Shown: piece by piece, positions 59,714-64,000 of the stretch
How positions within the stretch are numbered: position 1 is the first letter of the stretch
Layout: the number at the start of each line of letters is the position of its first letter
Assembly (NCBI GenBank): GCA_026075535.2
Contig: AP026540.1
Location: forward strand, 2,604,001 to 2,668,000
DNA from: Tricholoma matsutake
Taxonomy: Eukaryota; Basidiomycota; Agaricomycetes; Agaricales; Tricholomataceae
DNA length: 64,000 nt
Reading direction: 5' to 3'
Translations under genes and position numbers: made by a program
Notes under the pieces: model-generated
What the model was told of the DNA's origin: nothing
The model's database searches: none
What the model saw: the letters and a program-made list of their open reading frames with translations, nothing else

Positions 59714-60142
59714 CTGTAAGGGGACTAGGGGGGTGCCCTGTGTGTTTTTCCTATTTTTTATGTTCGTCCCATATTTTTCCCCACCTCATTTCCTTCTATT
59801 CTTCATTTTCTATGATTTTTCCGGATTTTATTACTAATTTTCCCTTGCTATCATGTTTGTATATGTTGACACTTTTATATTTAGAGGCGGAGTACCCCTT
59901 CCGACACATACCCCTTGGTATGATGTCATTCGGTGGCCTTGATCCGCCTATCTCCGCCTTTCTCTATTTTTAGGTTATATTTGATTTTTGTCGTCTTCAC
60001 ATATACTGGGCATCAGCAAGGGGATCCTTAGAGTTTTCTCTTTGGATTTCCCTTTGCTAGGTGCGCCCCCAATCCCTGTATTATGTAGCATAATTTTAAC
60101 TTCAGATTTCCCTTTGCTAGAGGCTTAGGTTGCCCTTATAGT
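59714..60142 (+). repeat. gypsy-2 5' LTR
   Basis: 429 bp, from TGTAAGGGGACTAGGGG to CCTTATAGT. The left boundary is set by homology with the inverted LTR at 52079-56423, the right one by the end of that homology and the primer word directly after it. Confidence 0.85.
60001..60039 (+). promoter_or_regulatory. gypsy-2 LTR promoter: TATA-like box and start word
   Basis: ATATAC at 60001-60006 lies 29 bp before AGAGTTTTCT (60030-60039), the exact reverse complement of 60143-60152. Confidence 0.55.
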
Positions 60143-60152
60143 AGAAAACTCT
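60143..60152 (+). other. gypsy-2 primer-binding site (self-complementary)
   Basis: AGAAAACTCT starts right after the LTR and pairs over 10 nt with the LTR word at 60030-60039. No complement of a tRNA 3' end is evident here. Confidence 0.55.
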
Positions 60153-60306
60153 CCCCTAAGGCCCGAAAATCGCGAACGCGCTGCCCAAGATAGGCAGGTA
60201 CGGACTGGACAATGCTTCCCAAAGCTCCACAGAGTCCCTACACACCGTTCCAGATACTCTCGCCTTTATTACGCCACCATCTTCGCCAAACGCGCTCCCT
60301 AGCGAC

Positions 60307-61425
60307 ATGGACGCATCAGAACGCTTCGACGTGCTTGAAAGCGACATTTCCGGAATGCGCGCACAAATCGACTCGCTTAAATCTACGATTGAAAACTTCG
60401 TTAGGACCCTCCAGGCTAACCCTACGACCAATAGTTCCCCCTTTACAACTCCAAGCACACCCAACAACGACATTTTGCCAAACGCGTCCACTAAGGAACG
60501 TGCCCAGATCAAACCGTCCCCCCCCGCCGAATTTAATGGTGCACGTGCGCAGGGACATGCATTCCTTAATTCCTGTGAGTTATACATTAGTCTCCAGTCG
60601 CATCAATTCGTCGATGAGGCTGCAAAAATTTATTGGGCCTTCACATACATGAAATCTGAACGCGCCTATCTCTATGTGGACCATATCCTATGTCAAACTA
60701 AAGAACTCGGTTCTCTACCTTTCTCCACTTGGGGTGACTTTCGAGCTGAGTTCATACGCCACTTCTGCCCCCTCAATGAACGCCACCGAGCAGTGACACA
60801 ACTTGAGTCATCCGCTTACCACCAGGGACGTCGATCCGTGGACGACTATATCGATGAGTTCAAGGATTTGGTGGACATGGCAGGATATGGGAGTGGGTTA
60901 CCAGTGGTGGTGAAGTTCTGACGGGGGCTCAACCAAGAAATTCAGGACCAGATTGCACAGATGTTGGAAGGGCGCCCAGCGGACGATGATATCCTTGCTT
61001 GGTATGAAGCAGCTTCACTCTGTGACGAGAACCGACTCACAAATGCAGCATTTAATGCTGCATTCCATGCTCCAACTACCACTCATACACCCTACACCTT
61101 CAATCGAAGCCTTCCCCGCCCTAACCCCATTCCTGTTCGTCAAACTCCCACACCAGCCGTCAATGTCCCAGTACCAATGGATGTTGATGCAGCCCGCAGC
61201 CGTGCACGTAAGTTGGATCTCTGCTACCATTGTGGGGAACCTGGACACAGGGCTGGAGCGTGTCCCCATCGTCAGGATATCCGCATGCTCACCCCCAAGG
61301 GATGAGATGAACTCCTGCAAGATTTGTTGGCGCTTGTAGATGTTGAGGAAGCGAAGGATCAAGTTGCAGAGGAGGTTAAGCTGGAAGTTGTAGAGGAGCA
61401 GGATTTTCCTATTCGCAGCGAGTGA
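60307..61425 (+). pseudogene. gag: gypsy-2 gag
   Basis: Start ATG 60307 (MDASERFDVLESDISGMRAQ) opens with a predicted coiled coil. The retrotransposon gag core follows (TWGDFRAEFIRHFCPLNERH, about 60730). A CCHC knuckle, CYHCGEPGHRAGAC, is at about 61222-61263. One frame continues to a TGA at 61423-61425, broken by TGA at 60919 (expected Arg, F-RRGLN) and at 61303 (KG-DELLQ). Both fit CGA-to-TGA. Without these the product would be about 372 residues. Confidence 0.85.
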
Positions 61426-64000
61426 ATCGTACGCCCTCACTGCCTGTCCATAACCGCTTTGAAGTCTTGTCAGTTGAATCCCCGGAGAATGAATCCATTT
61501 CTGTGACTGCTCCCCTCTCTGACCCTTTGAAGTTGGCTAAAGACGTACCTGCTCTCCCCATCTCTCCTTCTACTCCACGTCCCAAAATTAAATCATGGGA
61601 GCGTAAACTACCACGCAAGTATATTGTGGCATCCACTCCCTCTGCACATTCCTTAAACCTAGCCATCGAACTGCAGACAACCGACACTGGACAGATACTC
61701 GGTGTCTCTGCGCTCCTGGACTCTGGTGCGACTGGTCTCTTCATCGATTCCCATCTGGTACAACAACATCATCTAAATACTCGCTCACTCTCACGTCCGA
61801 TACCTGTATATAACGTGGATGGATCCCCAAATGAAGCTGGTGCCATCCGAGAGGTTGCAGACCTGGTTCTCCGTTACAAAGATCATAGTGAGCATGCCCT
61901 TTTTGCTGTCACTCAATTAGGAAAGCAAAAGGCGATTTTGGGATATCCATGGCTTCGAGACCATAACCCGGAGGTCGACTGGCGCACCGGGGAGGTTACC
62001 ATGAGCCGATGTCCATCCCGCTGTCGGACGTGTTTCACAGAAGCCAGGCAAGAATGTCGTGGACAGAAGGCGGCAATACGACGAACTCAGAAGTGTCGTG
62101 CTGGACCCCTGCCTATACCTGAAGTGGAATTGGAAGGGGTTCCTGATCTAATGCCGGACTCGGATGATGATGATGAGGACCCAGAGGAAGTGGAGGAGGG
62201 TGATCGGATCTTCTACACTGCAATTCGCTCATCGCATGAGGTGTGTGCCACATCGAACATATCCCAACGCCTCGCCGAGGCCTTCCAAAAAAACAATGCT
62301 GCTAAATCCTCTACTAACTCCTTACTCCCTCATCTCCATGAGTTTGAAGATGTGTTCTCCAAGGAGTCATTTGACTCTCTTCCTGCGCATAAGCCATGGG
62401 ATCACGCGATCAAACTCACCCCCGGCGCAACCCCTTCATCCTGCAAGGTCTATCCTCTCTCTCCGGAAGAACAACGGCAGCTTGACCAGTTCATCGACGA
62501 GCACCTGGCCTCTGGACGTATTCGACCATCGAAGTCACCCATGGCCTCTCCCTTTTTCTTTGTCAAGAAGAAGGATGGCTCACTTCGACCAGTTCAAGAC
62601 TACAGAAGACTCAACAACATCACGGTCAAAAATCGCTACCCACTACCCCTCATCTCCGAACTCGTAAACCAGCTCCGTGGAGCCCGATACTTCACCAAGC
62701 TCGATGTCCATTGGGGCTATAATAATGTGAGGATAAAGGAGGGAGATGAGTGGAAGGCAGCCTTTCATACCAACCGTGGTCTTTTTGAACCGCTTGTCAT
62801 GTTCTTTGGCCTTACTAATAGCCCTGCCACCTTTCAGACCATGATGAACGACATCTTCCATGACCTCATCCTCGAAGGCGTTGTCTGCATCTATCTCGAC
62901 GACATCCTCATCTTCACTCGCACAGTTGAAGAGCACCGTCGCATCACGCGCCTCGTCCTAGAGCGACTTCGATGGTACAAACTCTACCTTCGTCAGGACA
63001 AATGCGAGTTCGAAAGGACCAAGATCGAGTACCTCGGCCTGATTATCTCAGAGGGTCAAGTGGAGATGGATCCTATCAAGGTAAACGGGGTCACAGCTTG
63101 GCCGACGCCCACGAACAAGAAGGAGGTGCAGTCTTTCCTGGGCTTCATCAATTTTTATCGGCGTTTTATCAAGGATTTCTCACATCATGCACGACCGCTG
63201 TTTGACTTGACAGGAAAGGAGGCATGGAGGTGGGATAATGCACAACAGGAGGCATTCGAAAAGCTTAAGGAGATGGTCACTTCTGCTCTGATCCTTACCT
63301 TTGCTGACGATTCGCGTCCTTTTCGTGTAGAAGCCGACAGTTCTGACTTTGCGACGGGCACTGTGTTGTCTCAGCAGTCTCCGGAGGACCAGAAGTGGCA
63401 TCCTGTTGTGTTCTACTCCAAAAGCCTTAGTGCTGTAGAGAGAAACTACGAGATCCATGACAAGGAGATGTTGGCGATAATGCGTGCGCTTGAGGAGTGG
63501 CGACACTTCCTCGAGGGTGCCCAACACAAGGTGGAAATTTGGACGGATCACAAGAACCTCGAGTACTTCATGACAGCCAAGAAATTGAACCGTCGTCAAG
63601 CTCGTTGGTCCCTGTATCTATCTAGATTCGACTTCTCCTTGCACCACCGTCCGGGTCGCAGCATGGGGAAGACCGATGCCCTATCCCGACGTGCAGACCA
63701 TGGGGATGGCAGCGGTGACAACCAAAACATTGTGCTGTTGCAGCCAGACCTGTTCACCATTCGGGCACTGGAAGGCATCGTACCCCAGGGCGAGGAGCGG
63801 GACATTCTACGTGACATTCATCGCGCAAACTGTAGCGGTTTACATGAGGATGTTGTCGCCCGAGCTGTTAAAGAACTGAGGAAGGGATCGACCCTTTCCT
63901 TACATGCGGCAGAGTGGGCTGAAAAGGAGGACTTGTTGTATTTCAGGGATCGCATCTATGTTCCCAATGACCCAGACCTTCGCCGGCGCATCATATCCCA
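61341..64000 (+). CDS. pol: gypsy-2 pol (PR-RT-RNaseH-), open to window edge
   Basis: The frame is -1 to gag and overlaps it by about 80 nt, so a -1 ribosomal frameshift is expected. About 860 codons (from about 61419) are open without a stop up to 64000. Protease has LLDSGATGLFID (about 61710). RT has ITVKNRYPLPLI, FGLTNSPATFQ and the catalytic IYLDDILIF (about 62890-62915). RNase H has EADSSDFATGT, then the ERNYEIHDKE and WTDHKNLEYF blocks. The integrase N-terminal region begins at the right edge (IYVPNDPDLRRRI). KLDVHWGYNN shows His where this family has Arg, a CGT-to-CAT change of the CpG type. Confidence 0.92.

Larger units (their letters stand above)
59714..64000 (+). mobile_element. 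Ty3/gypsy element 2, 5' part (runs off window)
   Basis: 5' LTR 59714-60142, self-complementary primer site, gag, and pol open to the window edge. It is inserted into the integrase of a minus-strand gypsy carrying the same LTR family. Its low level of decay marks it as younger than gypsy-1. The 3' half, 3' LTR and target duplication are outside the window. Confidence 0.9.

Noticed and set aside
1..64000. An alternative genetic code in which TGA encodes Arg or Trp
   Set aside because: Stops sit at sites where CGA is expected, other CpG-type replacements accompany them, and the younger gypsy-2 pol has no internal TGA over about 860 codons. Decay is simpler.

Overview
This window looks like a slice of a repeat-dominated Agaricomycete (mushroom-forming basidiomycete) nuclear genome. 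The evidence is a Plavaka-type transposase, chromodomain Ty3/gypsy elements, a degenerate Ty1/copia and LINEs, JmjC-domain and Zn2Cys6-like orphan genes, a DUF6698-like protein, and introns of 47-66 bp with GT...CTAAC...AG signals. No conserved single-copy housekeeping gene was recognised. Nearly everything is a mobile element, a member of a multi-copy orphan family, a tandem array, or decayed sequence.

Layout. 1-4.5 kb: a copia pol fragment interrupted by a LINE that keeps its 5' end and is cut off at the start of reverse transcriptase. 6.2-6.9 kb: a 720-bp non-autonomous hAT element with a perfect 8-bp target duplication. 7.2-11.6 kb: a G-rich block full of minisatellites between two 172-bp, almost identical direct repeats. 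12.5-13.2 kb: a 169-bp satellite. 16.2-17.6 kb (minus): fragments of a composite orphan unit. 18.2-22.6 kb (minus): a Plavaka transposase. 22,844-30,798: a complete Ty3/gypsy chromovirus with LTRs, GAAAT target duplication, gag, pol in the -1 frame, chromodomain and an extra ORF. 31.1-38.1 kb: two divergent gene-like units, an orphan on minus and a JmjC protein on plus. 39.6-43.7 kb: another divergent orphan pair, one with a Zn2Cys6-like motif. 43.8-44.9 kb: an approximately 1.1-kb array of a 12-bp word arranged in alternating inverted blocks. 44.9-46.5 kb: a second copy of the composite orphan unit. 47-49.6 kb: an orphan and a DUF6698-like pseudogene. 51.5-64 kb: a stack of nested elements. 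A minus-strand gypsy has an LTR carrying both a hAT and a Mutator-like insertion. A LINE fragment and a foldback element lie behind it. A second, younger plus-strand gypsy of the same LTR family runs off the right edge with an open pol.

Two themes tie the window together. First, premature stops are almost all TGA at positions where the family expects Arg, with reading frames otherwise intact over kilobases. This is the scar of CpG (CGA to TGA) deamination, as expected from cytosine methylation of repeats; it touches orphan genes as well as transposons. Second, both gypsy elements carry a TATA box about 30 bp upstream of a 10-11-nt word that is perfectly complementary to the sequence at the LTR's downstream edge. 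This is the layout expected for Tf1-type self-primed reverse transcription. The most unusual local structures are a tandem series of near-identical exon-intron modules, a row of four GC hairpins (three followed by T-runs), and outward-facing tRNA-like A/B boxes at both subtermini, all inside one Mutator-like element.
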